In this document: positions 1 to 12,430 of the stretch, in pieces
How the letters are laid out: every line of letters begins with the position of its first letter
Numbering within the stretch: the first letter of the stretch is position 1
Assembly: GCA_028023455.1 (NCBI GenBank)
Contig: JAQFVV010006654.1
Location: 62,001 to 126,000 of the forward strand
Reading direction: 5' to 3'
Length of the DNA stretch: 64,000 nt
Source: Epiperipatus broadwayi
Lineage: Eukaryota; Onychophora; Udeonychophora; Euonychophora; Peripatidae
Notes under the pieces: generated by a model
Databases searched by the model: none
The model's input: the letters and a program-made list of their open reading frames with translations, nothing else
Told to the model about the DNA's origin: nothing
Translations under genes and position numbers: made by a program

Positions 1-1350
1 GAACTGAATTAAAGAAAAATTTAATAAAATTAATCATAATTTAAAAGATTGTAAAAAAATGTGTAATAAATATGAACAAATTATAAGCTTTTAGCAGACA
101 ACTAAATATTTTTTTGTGATCATCAGTAATAACAGCCAGACAGCAAACTTGATCAGCCTATGTAATTTAATAGGAATTGATCTTTAAATAACTGATATTA
201 AGTTTACAAAGTAGAGATATTTCACTCATTTTTAAAACTCTGTAATAAATAAAAACATACATTATATATGTAATGATAAAAAATATTTTAATATTTTTAA
301 TATCACATGATCACCATTTTTTATGCTAGCACATAACTGTTATTACTGTATGAAGAGTTTTGCCTGTTTAAATATAATGTCATGTGAAATGTACCAAGTC
401 TGTTTTAAATAATAATTGAACTGCCCTCTAGCCCCAATGCTTAATTTTTTCCAGTAAAAAAATGGACAACCTCTTACTGTATTTTAGATTGTTTTCCTTA
501 GGGTTATTTAGAACAATAATTCTATAAACTTAATATCAATTATATAAAAACTAATTTCCATTAAAATATGTAGCTGATTTGGGTTTGCTCTCTGTCTGTT
601 GTTTTTGATAACACTAAATAAAATTATTTAAAATGCAGTAAGAGAGGGTCCATTTTCATATTGTAAAAAGTTATTGAACATGGAAGCTAGAAGGTACTTC
701 AGTTATTATTTAAAATAAACATGGCAAGTTTCACATGGCATTATATTTATTCAATATTAAAATAATTTTTATCATTATATATATATTTATAACAATGCCA
801 GATAATGTTCTGGGTATACATATGAATTATTCTTAAAACAATATGCATTTTATCAATTTACTTTGACTTTTAAATTTCAATTAATTGACTTTAATAAATA
901 ATGGATATGGTGGTCATCATACACCAATTTTCATTTCATCCATTCTCACTTAACATTTATTCATATTGGTTTGATTGAGGACATGGGGTTACAACTTTCT
1001 TAACCTGAATTCAGGGTACAATATTTTCCTATGAAAATTCAAAGTAAATATTTTACATACTGCATTATCATTACAGTGCTCATAATAACAACAGCACTTT
1101 GCTTTGCTCTGAATTTGGACACACAGGATTCATGATATATTTATATGTCTGCATTGGATTTAAGTGAGACTATTGAAAGAATAATACATAGACATCTAAA
1201 TAAGTTAAATAAAAACCATATTTATTTGAGATAATCTTGATTGATTTCAGAATTTATCTGCAGACATTCTTGTGTTATGATTAAAACAATAGATTAACTA
1301 ACATCATAATATTCTAAGATTAATTATCAATATGCAATCACATTTAACTG
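1..1350. other. AT-rich non-coding stretch
   Basis: No gene, RNA or recognisable transposon is visible. The sequence is AT-rich with short A and T runs and a small (TA)n tract near 776-788. No reading frame on either strand has protein-like composition. Confidence 0.6.
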
Positions 1351-1351
1351 A

Positions 1352-1425
1352 CACCCACACACCTCCACACACCCCACACACACACATATATATATATATA
1401 TATACATATGTATGTATATATGTAT
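1352..1425. repeat. (CA)n-(TA)n compound microsatellite
   Basis: An imperfect CA-rich tract passes into (TA)n and then TATG-like repeats. It directly abuts the left end of the large palindrome that follows, as (TA)n arrays do at several other palindromes in this window. Confidence 0.85.
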
Positions 1426-2493
1426 GTTCACTACTTGGAGCTTACCACTAGCTCCAAAACAAGCTTTAATTATAAGTGCCAACAGAGAAAGAATTCAAAA
1501 TCTTTATCAGAAAATCCTTATTTCCAGATCAATTGATTTCGAGCTTATGGCTCACCTCAGTCAAGAGTTAGGATTTAAGACCCTAGATCTAAAACTCCAA
1601 CTCAGCTGTCAGCACTTATTTAATACATTACTATCAGTTTGAAAACTTTCAGACTTGTAAATGTCTTTAAATCCAGCCTTACAAACCAGATAGCTATATG
1701 GGTCTGACCTCAGTTCAGTTTCACCATATATTAATAGCTAAAGCAATAGAACATCACAAAAGCCTTCAAGGGTACATTTATAATATAATAAAACAAAACA
1801 CAAATTGTGTATCTTGTTTTTAAGCTTGTGCTAAAATGTTCACTAGATGGAGTTTACTACTAGCTCCAAAACAAATTTTAATTATAAGTTTTAAATCTAG
1901 TGTCTGAAATCCTAACTCTTCACTGACGTGAGCCATAAGCTTGAAACCAATTGGTCTGGAGATAAGGATTTTCCAATAGAAATTTTAAATTCTTTCTTGG
2001 TTGGCATTTATAATTAAAGCTTGTTTTAGAGCTAGTGGTAAACTCTATCTAGTGAACATTTTAGCACAAGCTTAAAAGCAAGTTGCACAATTTATGTCTT
2101 ATTTTAATAATTATTATAAGTGTACACTTGAAGGCTTTTGTAATGTTGTATTGCTTTAGCTATTAATATATTGTGAAACTGAACTGAGTTCAGACCCATA
2201 TAGATACCTGATTTGTAAGCCTGGATTTGAAGACATTTACATGTCTGAAAAAATCAAATTTTCAAACTGATAGTTGTATTAAATAAATGCTGATGGCTGA
2301 GTTGGAGTTTTAGATCTAGTGTTTGAAATCCTAATTCTTCATTGAGGTGAGCCATAAGCTCAAAGCCAATTGGTGCGAAGATGAGGATTTTCCAATAGAG
2401 ATTTTGAATTTTTTCTCTGTTGGTGGAAAGCTCAATCTAGTGATTAGCACAAGCTTAAAAGCAAGTTGCACAATTTGTGTCTTGTTTTATTAG
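1426..2493. repeat. Large palindromic repeat, family P1, copy 1
   Basis: The left half (about 1426-1890) reappears reverse-complemented in the right half (about 1995-2445). The outer blocks 1426-1640 and 2290-2445 pair, then 1640-1830 with 2085-2290, then 1830-1890 with 2000-2085. The centre (1890-2000) is a further inverted copy of 1490-1605, so the element is a nested palindrome rather than a simple hairpin. A marker motif is GAGCTTATGGCTCACCTCAG. (TA)n arrays bound both sides. The short frame at 1412-1642 lies wholly in an arm and is not a gene. This is probably a non-autonomous DNA element or an inverted tandem of one; no transposase is seen. Confidence 0.75.
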
Positions 2494-2494
2494 T

Positions 2495-2518
2495 TATATA
2501 TATATATATATATATATA

Positions 2519-2567
<49 letters not shown>
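2495..2567. repeat. (TA)n microsatellite
   Basis: About 70 bp of nearly pure TA dinucleotides lie between palindrome P1 and the next hairpin. Confidence 0.95.
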
Positions 2568-2571
<4 letters not shown>

Positions 2572-2693
2572 CAAAAAAGACATAAATCTAAGAAATAATA
2601 TATTTTAACCAGAGGACTGGTTTCCATCAGAATAAAAACCAGTCCTCTGATTAAAATATAATATTATTTCTTTGAATTATAAATCTTTTTTTG
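2572..2693. repeat. Hairpin with ~55-bp arms next to (TA)n
   Basis: Left arm 2572-2625 pairs with right arm 2637-2693. The loop-proximal part is near-perfect: the 2607-2623 block (centre AGAGGACTGG) matches its reverse complement at 2634-2650. A similar hairpin with different sequence lies at 29332-29437. Probably a MITE-like or cruciform-forming repeat. Confidence 0.8.
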
Positions 2694-2727
2694 TTTTTTA
2701 TATGTATTTCCTTTGGTTAGTTATACA

Positions 2728-3690
2728 TATAATAATTCAAATAAATCTATTTAACACAGTGTACAAATTTTAATAAATATATTCTTTACTGGAAGTACTT
2801 TTGATTGCAACACTGATAATCTTTATCAACCATCAATTTATACAAATTTACACAAAATAAAAATCTTATATTACCCATCATTCAATTCATTCAAATTTCC
2901 CAGAATTCTATTGTTTTTATATTAGCAGATTGTCTATTCATTAAACCAGGGGTCCCCAACCCTATGGCCACAGGCACCATGGTGCCTGCAGACCATTTTA
3001 CATGTGCCTGCCGCTATCCGAACATGATCAAAATTATTTATCTGATACAAATAAATTTAATTTTTAAAATTTCTTATAAATTATTGTATTATATTGTAAT
3101 CAAATTGTGGGACATACTATACTTTTACAGCATAAAAATATAAACGTTAATTATATGTTAAAATTTTATTTTTGAAATAAATATTTTTTTGTACATTATG
3201 TGTATTATTAACAATATCCAACTATAAATTTACATTGAAAAAATAAATGTTGCCTGCCATCTGGTTGAAAAAAATAAATGGTGCCCACTACCTAGCCAGT
3301 ATTATAGAATGTGCTCTTAAGTGCAAAAAGGTTGGGGATCCCTGCATTAAACCTTGTCTATTTCTAGATATTATCATTGCTTCTTTAATTTTTCATTTTT
3401 CATTACAAATTGAACGATGTAATGAACAAAATTAAGGAAGCAATGATAATATCTAGAAATAGAAAGAGTTTAGTGAATAGACAATTGACTAATATAAAAA
3501 CAACAGAATTGTGGGAAATTTCAATGAACTGAATAATGGATAATATAAGATTTTTATTTTGTGTAAATTTGTATTAATTGATGGTTGATAAAGATTGTCA
3601 ATGTTACAATGAAAATATTTCCAGTAAAGAATATATTTATTAAAATTTGGATACCATGTTAAATAGATTTGTTTGAATTATTATATTATT
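2728..3690. repeat. Large palindrome P2, interrupted by a hAT MITE
   Basis: The left arm runs 2728-2946 and resumes at 3353-3393. The right arm runs 3431-3690 as its reverse complement. Matching landmarks include 3364-3393 with 3431-3457 near the centre and 2728-2752 with 3661-3684 at the ends. The left arm is split by the hAT-type insertion at 2947-3344; the right arm retains the uninterrupted version of the site. A (TA)n array (3713-3744) follows closely. Confidence 0.8.
2947..3344. mobile_element. Non-autonomous hAT transposon (MITE) with perfect 8-bp TSD
   Basis: The element starts CAGGGGTCCCCAACC and ends GGTTGGGGATCCCTG. These are 15-bp terminal inverted repeats of the CAGGGGTCCCCAACC type known from hAT/Charlie-like elements. 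It is flanked by an exact 8-bp direct duplication, CATTAAAC, at 2939-2946 and 3345-3352; 8 bp is the hAT target-site length. The roughly 400-bp body carries no transposase, and the 62-residue frame at 3247-3435 crosses the element end and is not a gene. Subterminal bases near 2965-3015 are richer in G+C than the surroundings. Mobilisation would have needed a hAT transposase encoded elsewhere. Confidence 0.92.
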
Positions 3691-3711
3691 TAAAATAAAG
3701 ATATTTAATAG

Positions 3712-3712
<1 letters not shown>

Positions 3713-3744
<32 letters not shown>
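3713..3744. repeat. (TA)n microsatellite
   Basis: A pure TA tract between palindromes P2 and P1 copy 2. Confidence 0.95.
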
Positions 3745-3747
<3 letters not shown>

Positions 3748-3774
3748 AAACAACTCATAAATTTCATAACTTGC

Positions 3775-4095
3775 TTTTAAGCTTGCATTTAAATGATCAC
3801 TAGATGGAGCTTATCAATAGCTCTAGTCAAGCTTTATTTTACAAGTGATAAAAGAGAAAGAATTCAAAATCTCTATTGGAAAGTCTCTATCTCCAGGCCA
3901 ATTGGTTTCGAGCTTATGGCTCACCTCAGTAGAGTTTCTAGAGTCCCAGTACTCCACTGAAGTGAGCCATAAGCTCGAAACCAATTGGTCTGGAGATAGA
4001 AACTTTCTGATAGAAATTTTGAATACTTTCTCTTTCGGCACTTATAAAATAAAGCTTAACTAGAGCTATTGGTAAGCCCCATCTAGTGATTGTAT
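3775..4095. repeat. Palindromic repeat, family P1, copy 2 (short form)
   Basis: Arms about 3797-3930 and 3960-4095 are reverse complements around a centre near 3945. The sequence is related to P1 at 1426-2493 (shared ACTAGATGGAGCTTA and TCGAGCTTATGGCTCACCTC). Near-identical 72-residue frames appear on opposite strands (3823-4041 minus, 3845-4063 plus). That symmetry is the palindrome's signature and not evidence of two genes. Confidence 0.85.
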
Positions 4096-5475
4096 GTATA
4101 TATTGTGATGTACACATGTTACCATGTATAATTCTCTTTGTAATGTATAAATAATTAAATAAATAATAAAACAATCAAAGATCTTATGTTTAATAAATAT
4201 GTTGATTAATTTAAAATAAATCGAGAGTGAGTGGATACTTTATTTATTAAATTTAAAAATAAAAGAAGCATTAATTTGTATCAAATGGTAATAATGCATT
4301 TATAAGATTTAAAAAAATCACATGTTCATGGGCTAGTGTTTAAAAAAGAAAAGGAAAAAAGAAAAAGACTGCATTTTGTGTTACTATAGCTACAGAAACA
4401 TATTTAACAAAAGGAACGCAATATTTTTCTTTTTTTTATTTAGAGAGGAGGGCACACAATTTTTTTCTCATTTGATATCTTTACAATTTAAACCGAATGT
4501 TTATGACAACAAATTCTATGCTTAGCTGCCATAAAGTTATTTAGCTGTTATGAAGCTATAGAACTATCAAATTTATTATGAATTGTAATATTAACAAAAA
4601 GAATGGTTGAATATCATTTATGAATAAAAATGTTCATAGAGCCCTACATTTTTGGTTGTTATGAATGATGTACCAAAGAAGACATCTTGGCAATAATGGA
4701 ATCTAAGTTGAAATTACAGATAAACAAAACTTGGTAACAGATGCTAAAATATTTTTTTAAAAATTATTTATATGAAATAAAATTTCACTTGTTAATAATG
4801 GTTAAAAGTATAATAGAAGACTAATCATAAAATATTTATCAAAGTCACTGTTTTATTAATAATTTTAGTTATAAGGTAGTTTTATTTTATCATTCAATAT
4901 AGGCTTAAATAATAGACTCATGTAATTAAGACTTAAATCAATTGTTAGCATATTAATTTTTTGTTAAACAAATAAAAATTAAACATAAATAATTTTTTAT
5001 ATAATTTATTTAAATTATTTAATTATTATTCTTTAAATTTATTATTTGAATAAAAAATTATATAAAATAATATTAATATTGACACAGGTACATAATAATC
5101 CTGTGTGTTTCAGTTATTACATTTTTTTATTGTAGGAGAAAGAATTTGTAATGAACCCTTTATGACTGTATGCTTTAATAATTTTAATCATAGATCATTT
5201 TTAATATTGCAATCTAAGAGGGATAAATTGTAAAATATACATTATGTGATATTAAATTGCAGTTGGTAAAATTAGAACTATGTTCTTTGTCTTAGCCACC
5301 TCAATGAGTTATTGTTTACTTCAATAAATATTATTATTATTAATTTAAGTACTTTGTCTTACCTATTGCATAAATCATTCTAAAACTATTTTATTACATA
5401 ATTTACATATAATTAAAATATTTAAGTATATATCCCATACTACACCACATTATTAAGTAAAATATTATTTATTGT
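4096..5475. other. AT-rich non-coding stretch
   Basis: No gene or structured element was recognised in this AT-rich stretch with short homopolymer runs. Confidence 0.55.
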
Positions 5476-5479
5476 CTTG

Positions 5480-5575
5480 CGTTGTTAGCCAAGAGGTATC
5501 ACAGCCACCATGCAAGCAAGTAGTTGATTGCAGATGGTTGTGGGTTCGCATCCCGGCTGATGCTATGACACATGG
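5480..5575 (+). repeat. tRNA-derived SINE head (Pol III A and B boxes)
   Basis: TAGCCAAGAGG at 5486-5496 fits the Pol III A box (TRGCNNAGYNG), and GGTTCGCATCC at 5543-5553 fits the B box (GGTTCGANTCC). Their spacing is like that in a tRNA. The flanks do not fold into a convincing seven-base acceptor stem and a run of A follows near 5575, so a SINE head or tRNA pseudogene is more likely than a working tRNA. No tRNA identity is assigned. Confidence 0.5.
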
Positions 5576-5580
5576 AAAAA

Positions 5581-5933
5581 AAATTATTTATTGAAATTAA
5601 TCTTCTTTCCAAAGTAAAAGTACTTATTTTGGACCCATTGGTGTTTTACATATTCATGAGTCTATTGTAGGTGTAAATCCAAATTATCATAGAGCCAATT
5701 TATGAATTAATTAATTTATTTGTTAGTCATTTTAGTTGCCTAAATACAATATCTATTCATTACATTTTCTAGCTTGCTCAAATACATGAGAATTTGGAGA
5801 TCAGGTAGCTTTTCAGCCATTATTTTATTAATTGTCCATTACACATTTTGGCTCACTTGACAGGGAAATATTACTATTGATAAATCAATGTTGCTTCATT
5901 AGCATTGTTCTTATCATTTTCTAGTAATTTCCA
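5581..5933. other. AT-rich non-coding stretch, possible SINE body
   Basis: AT-rich DNA follows the tRNA-like head. If the SINE extends here its 3' end is not obvious. No gene was seen. Confidence 0.4.
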
Positions 5934-5953
5934 TTATATATATATATATATAT

Positions 5954-7972
5954 TATAACGATCAAAATGAAAGTGAAGATCGAATCTAACCGCAAACTTT
6001 GATATCTGCTCTACAGAGCGCCATCTAGGCATTTAAACCTAGAAAAATTTATAGAGTAGGCAGATACATGCTGTTAAGATTCCATTTTATTTAATTATTC
6101 AGATCGTTAGCCCAAGTCACTAGCTCAGTGGAGTAGCAGAGATAATAAAATATAAATTTTATATCTTAAATATAAAAGAATAAAAGCCACTGCCAGAAAT
6201 TAACACATAAAAATATTTATTTACGCACATATAAAATAACATTTAAATTTTGAGGAATAAATTCAACATTTTAGATTTTTCTATTAATCTTTTAATTTTA
6301 CATTTAACTAAGTTTCAATGAGTTTAATATTTTATTTAGATAGTCAAGTATGAATCGACTACATAGATCTGCATTTGAAAAGAAAATATTCTTCCCTGAT
6401 TTAACCTTAGGCAACAAATTTCGCAATCAAACTGGTGCCAATCCATCTGATACATTCATGTATTCAATGTAGCATGAAAATACGACAACACAAAATACTA
6501 TACTGTCAGGAATGTACATCTGATCAGTAAATAGAATTAGAGAAGACATTGTCTCTCCACCAACAGGAATGTGACATCTATTGGCGAGTAGAACAATAAA
6601 CATAAAACTCCATAGGAATGGACTGCGGTCCTTTGCCATCTTACAAATCCATCCATAGGCAAACAGAAGGTGTGTGGCGTATGTCTATAATCCTGCCCAT
6701 TGTGGACCTCATACTACATCTACAATTACACAAATATATCCAATCCATTGAACCAGTTCAACTACGAAATGAATAACCTAAGATTACCCTCCCTTAATAT
6801 AACTTTACAAAACTATATAGCCATTTACGCCCAACTTAAATTTAACATTTAAATACATTCGCACAGATTTGTTTAAAAATGTTGGGTATAGATCGATTAC
6901 ATAGATTCCACAGTCAAAAACATTTCAAAATAAACACAAATGATCAAAATACAAAATTATTGATACCAACAATCACAGAGGGAAATTTATAAGTAACCCA
7001 ATAGTATTCACCATAAGATCATTATTTATCGAATGTTTATATATTTTGATCAAATATGAAAACCAAAATATAATTAACCACGAACGAATCCATGCAAGCG
7101 TCTATAAACAACTTAAATTTCATGCATTTAAATAATCTTTACAATAAGAAAAAAAAATGGAAATGATGTTTATCAATCGGAAAACATATAAAATTAAACA
7201 TTATTAATTTGATTTAAAAACTTACAACAGTCAGATAAGAGTCCGTTTTAACATTTAAGTTGGCTTGTTTATCAATTTGTAAAACTTGACGAAAGTTCTT
7301 AATTGATTTTAATAATTGTTCATTTCATATAGCTTATGGTAGAAGAGTCCAGGTTTCTGCTTTTAATTCCCGTGACTCCTCCATTGGAAGATAATGTTCT
7401 GGAGATGGCAATAGCTGGTTCAAGGTATCACAGTCTTTTCCTTTTTCTTTTTAAATAGAGAGTGTGGTATGTGCGTCCTACCACAACTCTCAAACACACA
7501 ACACTGGAACTCCGAATTACTGTATGTCCCTTTTTATATTATCCACATGGATTCAATCAACAAAACGTCACTAATCCATCACTTTCGTTAGGGTCCGAGC
7601 CAAGGCTTAGTGCTTCCATTGGTCAAGCTAATTTCTCTTTATTTTCTTATCTATCTTTCATCAGATCATTTTAATTATAATAGAGCCCAAGGGCCAGTTT
7701 GGTTTTCGATAATTCATAAACAATCATTTCCATTTACAGATTACATTAATTAATACCTGTTTTTATTTTTAAATCTTGTACTTTATAAAAAAGTATGTTC
7801 AAATACTTATTTGTTTTTGTTTTTAAAAAATATTTTTAAAGTTTGGCATCTGTGCGAATGTATATACGTATAACAAACACTTTAATTTTAGTGTTTAGTT
7901 TTTTACTTTTATTTGCGAACTTTTAAGTTTTTATTTTAAATTAATGTAACGACATATTTATATATCGTTACA
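5954..7972. other. Lower-AT block of unknown nature between (TA)n arrays
   Basis: The composition is less AT-biased than either flank. The ends carry a short inverted match, TAACGAT near 5956-5962 and ATCGTTA near 7964-7970, each next to a TA tract. That would suit a transposon or LTR-like unit of about 2 kb. A minus-strand frame at 6427-6639 has a signal-peptide-like start and a second hydrophobic stretch, but no family is recognisable. A minus-strand CCAAT motif lies near 7616-7624. It could be an old transposon or a first exon with its promoter; the sequence alone does not decide. Confidence 0.3.
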
Positions 7973-7989
7973 ATATATATATATATGCT

Positions 7990-10740
7990 TATGTTCCATC
8001 AATAAAATTCATTAATGATAAACAACAACAAACAATTCAAACAATACTTTAAAAAATATAGTTATTAAAATATATGTAGAATATTTATATTTTAGAAAGG
8101 CTTCTTACACTAATGCATATAACTTGAAACTCTAACTGCAGTTTTTTTAACCAGTTTAGTAAACTTACTGTCAATGGACAAATTCAGATCTGAAGTATGA
8201 TAAAGTTCCTGTTAGTTAATGTTCACTGGATTTTTCTTGGGTGATAAATCCATTGTGTAAATATGTGGGATACATAAATTCAGATGATTAGAAATAGTTC
8301 TCCCATTGGCAAAATGCTCTATTTTGTATCTTCTCCATCTTGCCTCATAGACTTCTAGACTTTTCTCACATTACTCAAGCATTATAATCTTTTCTATCTC
8401 TAGGATTTTTTTTAGACTTTTGTCAAAGTTAGAAAGGCTACATCATTCTGGCACTAAGTGACAATCTTCAGATGATCTTATCTTATCATGTTTGTTCTTT
8501 TTATTTCAAATTATTTTGATATTATAGTTGGTTTTCTGATAGTACTAAAAAGTAATATAATAGCAGTCTTCTAAGACAATGCAGAATGCTTCTAAAGTTA
8601 AAACTGTATGTTTTTAAATCATGTAATATAAGTAATGTGTATTTGGCTCTTCACTGATATTGTTGTTTTTCTCTTTCTCCTTTCTTTTTTTATAGTATTT
8701 GTCCAAACAAAGACAACTTTTTTTAAAAAACTTTCATTTGATTTGTTATCTTTTATCCTTTGTTTTTAATGATTAATCACTAATTTTTTTTATCTTAATT
8801 CATTGATTATATATAATTACATACATTTGATTGAATTTTATCATAATTATATAGAACATCCTACCAGAGGCTTTTGGTTAGAAAAATCCAGCAAAAAATT
8901 GCTGCAATTAGAATCTTCTAAAAAAATTACATTTGCACAGCCATCTACTGAGATATTTCATTATTAATTTTTTTAATTCATAAATTCACATAGTTTTAAA
9001 ATATTGATTTTCAATTAAAAAATTAAAAGAGGCCAGTATTATCAAATAGAGGCAAAGTCATAGAATGTTAGTTCTATCTTCTTTTCTTTAATTGATTTAT
9101 TCCATTGTAATCTATTTTGAGACCACTTGCAAGAAAGATTACTTTCAAATAAATTTTTGAATAACTAAAATTTTGTTGTCCTCTGCAAAGTTTATTAATT
9201 CATGATTATTTTTACACAAGAATTGTGTAATAATTATTAAAAATCCAAAATATAGATGATTACACTATTATTTTATATGTGTAAAATTTTATTTTAAAGA
9301 TAGAGGACAATAACTTAAAGTGTAATGATAACAAAGAGAATTATGATCTTCTGTTTATCTCACCTTATGAAAACGATGGCTAATACATTTTTACATTGTA
9401 TTAGGATAATTTCAGATATTCCAAAAATTAGAAAACAATTTTAATATTTTAAAACAGAATTTGATAAATTTATCAGATATGAATATTTTTTCATTCACAT
9501 TTTAAATACAAATTTATTTAAAAAATTTCATTTATTTTTGAAATCACTCTGTTCTCCCAAGCATTCAATAGTGAAAGCATCTTTTATCATAATTATGATA
9601 CCATCTGTTTAATATTTGCAAAGTTCCAATATTAAATTTTAGACTTTTTTTTTCATTTGCAAAATATATCTAAATCAAGTTCATTTCATTGAATTCTGAT
9701 TTACAATAATAATTTAATATTAAAATCAACTGTTGAAAGTTTAAAAAAAATCCACCAGGGAGAACAATTAAATCTGTCACAGTATTGGTGTGTTAATTAG
9801 ACTTTATCATTAATTTTTGTTTTTACGTGTTCATTCTCTTTGTTTTTTGGTAGGTTTTAATTTTAATTAAAGTTACAAAATATATAATTTTGTTTTATAA
9901 GTTAGCATATTAAGTATTTTAACAATTTTATTAATGTTTCTTTATGAATACACATTTGATTAGATTTATATAATTTAAATTATACATGTTTAGGTAGATG
10001 TAAAATATTAATCGAACTGGTGTTTTTTTACATTAATTTTTACATTTTATTCGAGAATATTTACTTCATGACCATTTAAGCTTACTTGATTAAGGAGGCA
10101 TGTAAAGGATATCTTGGCTAATGTTAATTAAATCCATAACATTACAATATTTACTACTATTTATATTTTATCTTAACAAATAATTTGCTGAAATAAAACT
10201 TAACTTATTGTCATGTGAATCCTCACATCCAACAATATTTAATAATGTAATTAATGAGAAAATTAATAAAATATAGAGGGACTTGAATCCAAATTTATAA
10301 CACAATCACCTAATGAAGAGATAACATTTACTTTCATAACCTATACCATAAAGCTCCATAAATGAAAGTTATCTGCAACAAATCAGTCTATTTTACAATA
10401 TTTTTTATAAGATTTAAATGACATATCAGGAAAATGCAAACAGTACTCTGAAAAGAATTTTATCTCAAATATGTTTACTACTGCAAAATAATTGGCTTAA
10501 TCATCATTAAAGATTGTTTGTTCATCTCAATAATTTAAAGCTAATTATGTGATTGTCATCATTTGAGGTAATAATATTTATTTAATAGATATTTGTTAAA
10601 AATATTTAAAATGTTTTACTGATACATATAAATTTATTGATTTTCAAATTGTCACCCTCTATATCCCATCATAAATCTTACTCAATGTATCACCCCATAC
10701 TCTGTGATATAGTTGATGATTTATTTTTATGTATGTTTTA
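7990..10740. other. AT-rich non-coding stretch
   Basis: No gene, RNA gene or recognisable transposon was seen. No protein-like frame is present on either strand. Confidence 0.5.
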
Positions 10741-12430
10741 CATAAACATTGAAGTAAAGAGATAATCATAACACAAGAGAGATACAATTATATTACGAGA
10801 AAAATATAAGAATAAAAAATGAGATGTAAAAGAGATAATCATAACACAAGAGAGATACAGTTATATTACGAGAAAAATATAAGAATAAAAAATGAGATGT
10901 AATTAGGCAGATCAATAAAAATAAAACAAAATATAATTAAGCAAATCAGTAATGAATATTTTAATTAGACCGGTTAATAAAACAAGTAAGAGAAATTTAA
11001 AATCTATAATGAGAAAAGATAAACAAGATGGAAAGATGGACTATTAAATTAAAAACCAAGAATAGTAAAAGCAAGAGAAAATATTATTTATATTAGTTAC
11101 GGCTAAATCAAAGTTGCAAACCTAGAAAAAATAAAAGGTACAAACGGCACAAAGAATGAAAACCTGAAAAGTAAAAATGACTGAAAGTGATGCTTCAAAA
11201 TACAGACTGAAGATAAAACAGAAATTTCAGTAAAAAATATTGATATTAAAATGGTGATCCTTACAAAATCTCAGTAAGCTGTTAACAAAATAGAGAATAA
11301 AAATATAAAAAACCCAAAATAAAAAAAAATTGCCAAAAATAGATGGATAACATGTCTAAAAATCTTTGAATAATCAAAATAAAAGACATATGTATGAAAT
11401 CCTAGTAACTGAAATAAAAAAAATAATAGCCAGTGGAAAGAAAAATAAACAATATCTAAAACAATTATAAGGAGATAGAGGAAGAGTCGATGGGATTAAA
11501 TTATAAAATAGAAAAAATTCTCACAAAGTATGGAAAAAACGAAGGAATAGTAACAAAAAATTTAAAGCCTTGAAATATTTCTTCACCACAAAGTAAGGAA
11601 AAAATGAAGGAATAGTAACAAAAAGTGTATTTCTTCAGGAAACCAATTAAAGAGATTATAAAAGTAAAAATCACAAAAAACATAAATAAGTGTTCACAAA
11701 GAAGTGAAAGTCTTCCAATAGAATTTAGATACAAAAGTAGTCAGAGTTGAAATTCGAAAAAGCACATGAAAAATAATGAATAGAATAAAGATGTTGGAGA
11801 ATGACAGAAGGAAGACAAATATTTTAAAGTTTAGAAATTAAATTTCTTAAGAGAGAAGTATGTAACTTTCAGTGAATGTGACGGGGAAAAATGCAGATTT
11901 ACATATAAATAACAATGTTCTTAAGGCAGTTAAACAATTTTTAATGATAATTTTTTTTCAAAACACAAGAATGAGACTTCAATAGAATACCTAAATAATT
12001 TTGAAAGATATTTCAGCCTAAACCCTATGAGAAGTGACGCTAAGCTTGTAATAGTTTACAACCATTTGCAGAGGGTATCAAAAATCTCTTGGGATTCACA
12101 ATGTAATGAATTTCCATAACTTTTTAAAATTTTAGCAAGCAGTGTTAAACTTCTATTAAAATTATTATTACCAAAAATGAATTAAGATCAAGTTTCCAAG
12201 GAGAAATATTAACCTGAGAAGCATATATACAAAATTTCTGAAGAGACAAACGACCAAACTTTAGGCTAAATAACCAATTCCTCAGAAAGCCAGCGCATCA
12301 GGATAATAAGGCATAATTTCCTCAATCTTATAAAGCAGATAATTATTGAAAGACAAAGAAAAATAATTAAGCAGATGCATAGCTGCATAATGCACCTAAT
12401 AATAAAGCTGTGTATAAATAGAAAAGAAAA
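10741..12430 (+). mobile_element. Probable 5' portion of decayed LINE (purine-rich strand)
   Basis: The plus strand becomes strongly A- and G-rich from about 10.74 kb and remains so through the identifiable LINE that follows. This asymmetry suggests the same element's 5' UTR or ORF1 region. No ORF1 domain or intact frame can be recognised, so assignment rests only on composition and adjacency. Confidence 0.35.
10756..10901. repeat. 73-bp tandem duplication
   Basis: Two adjacent units (10756-10828 and 10829-10901) are almost identical, differing by a single visible substitution (ACAATTA versus ACAGTTA). The low divergence indicates a recent duplication inside otherwise decayed sequence. Confidence 0.93.

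Noticed and set aside
3247-3435. 62-residue plus-strand frame
   Set aside because: It starts in the hAT MITE and runs across its terminal repeat and TSD into the palindrome, so it is not a gene.
3823-4063. Near-identical 72-residue proteins encoded on opposite strands
   Set aside because: They are the two readings of one palindrome (P1 copy 2); the same effect would arise in any inverted repeat.
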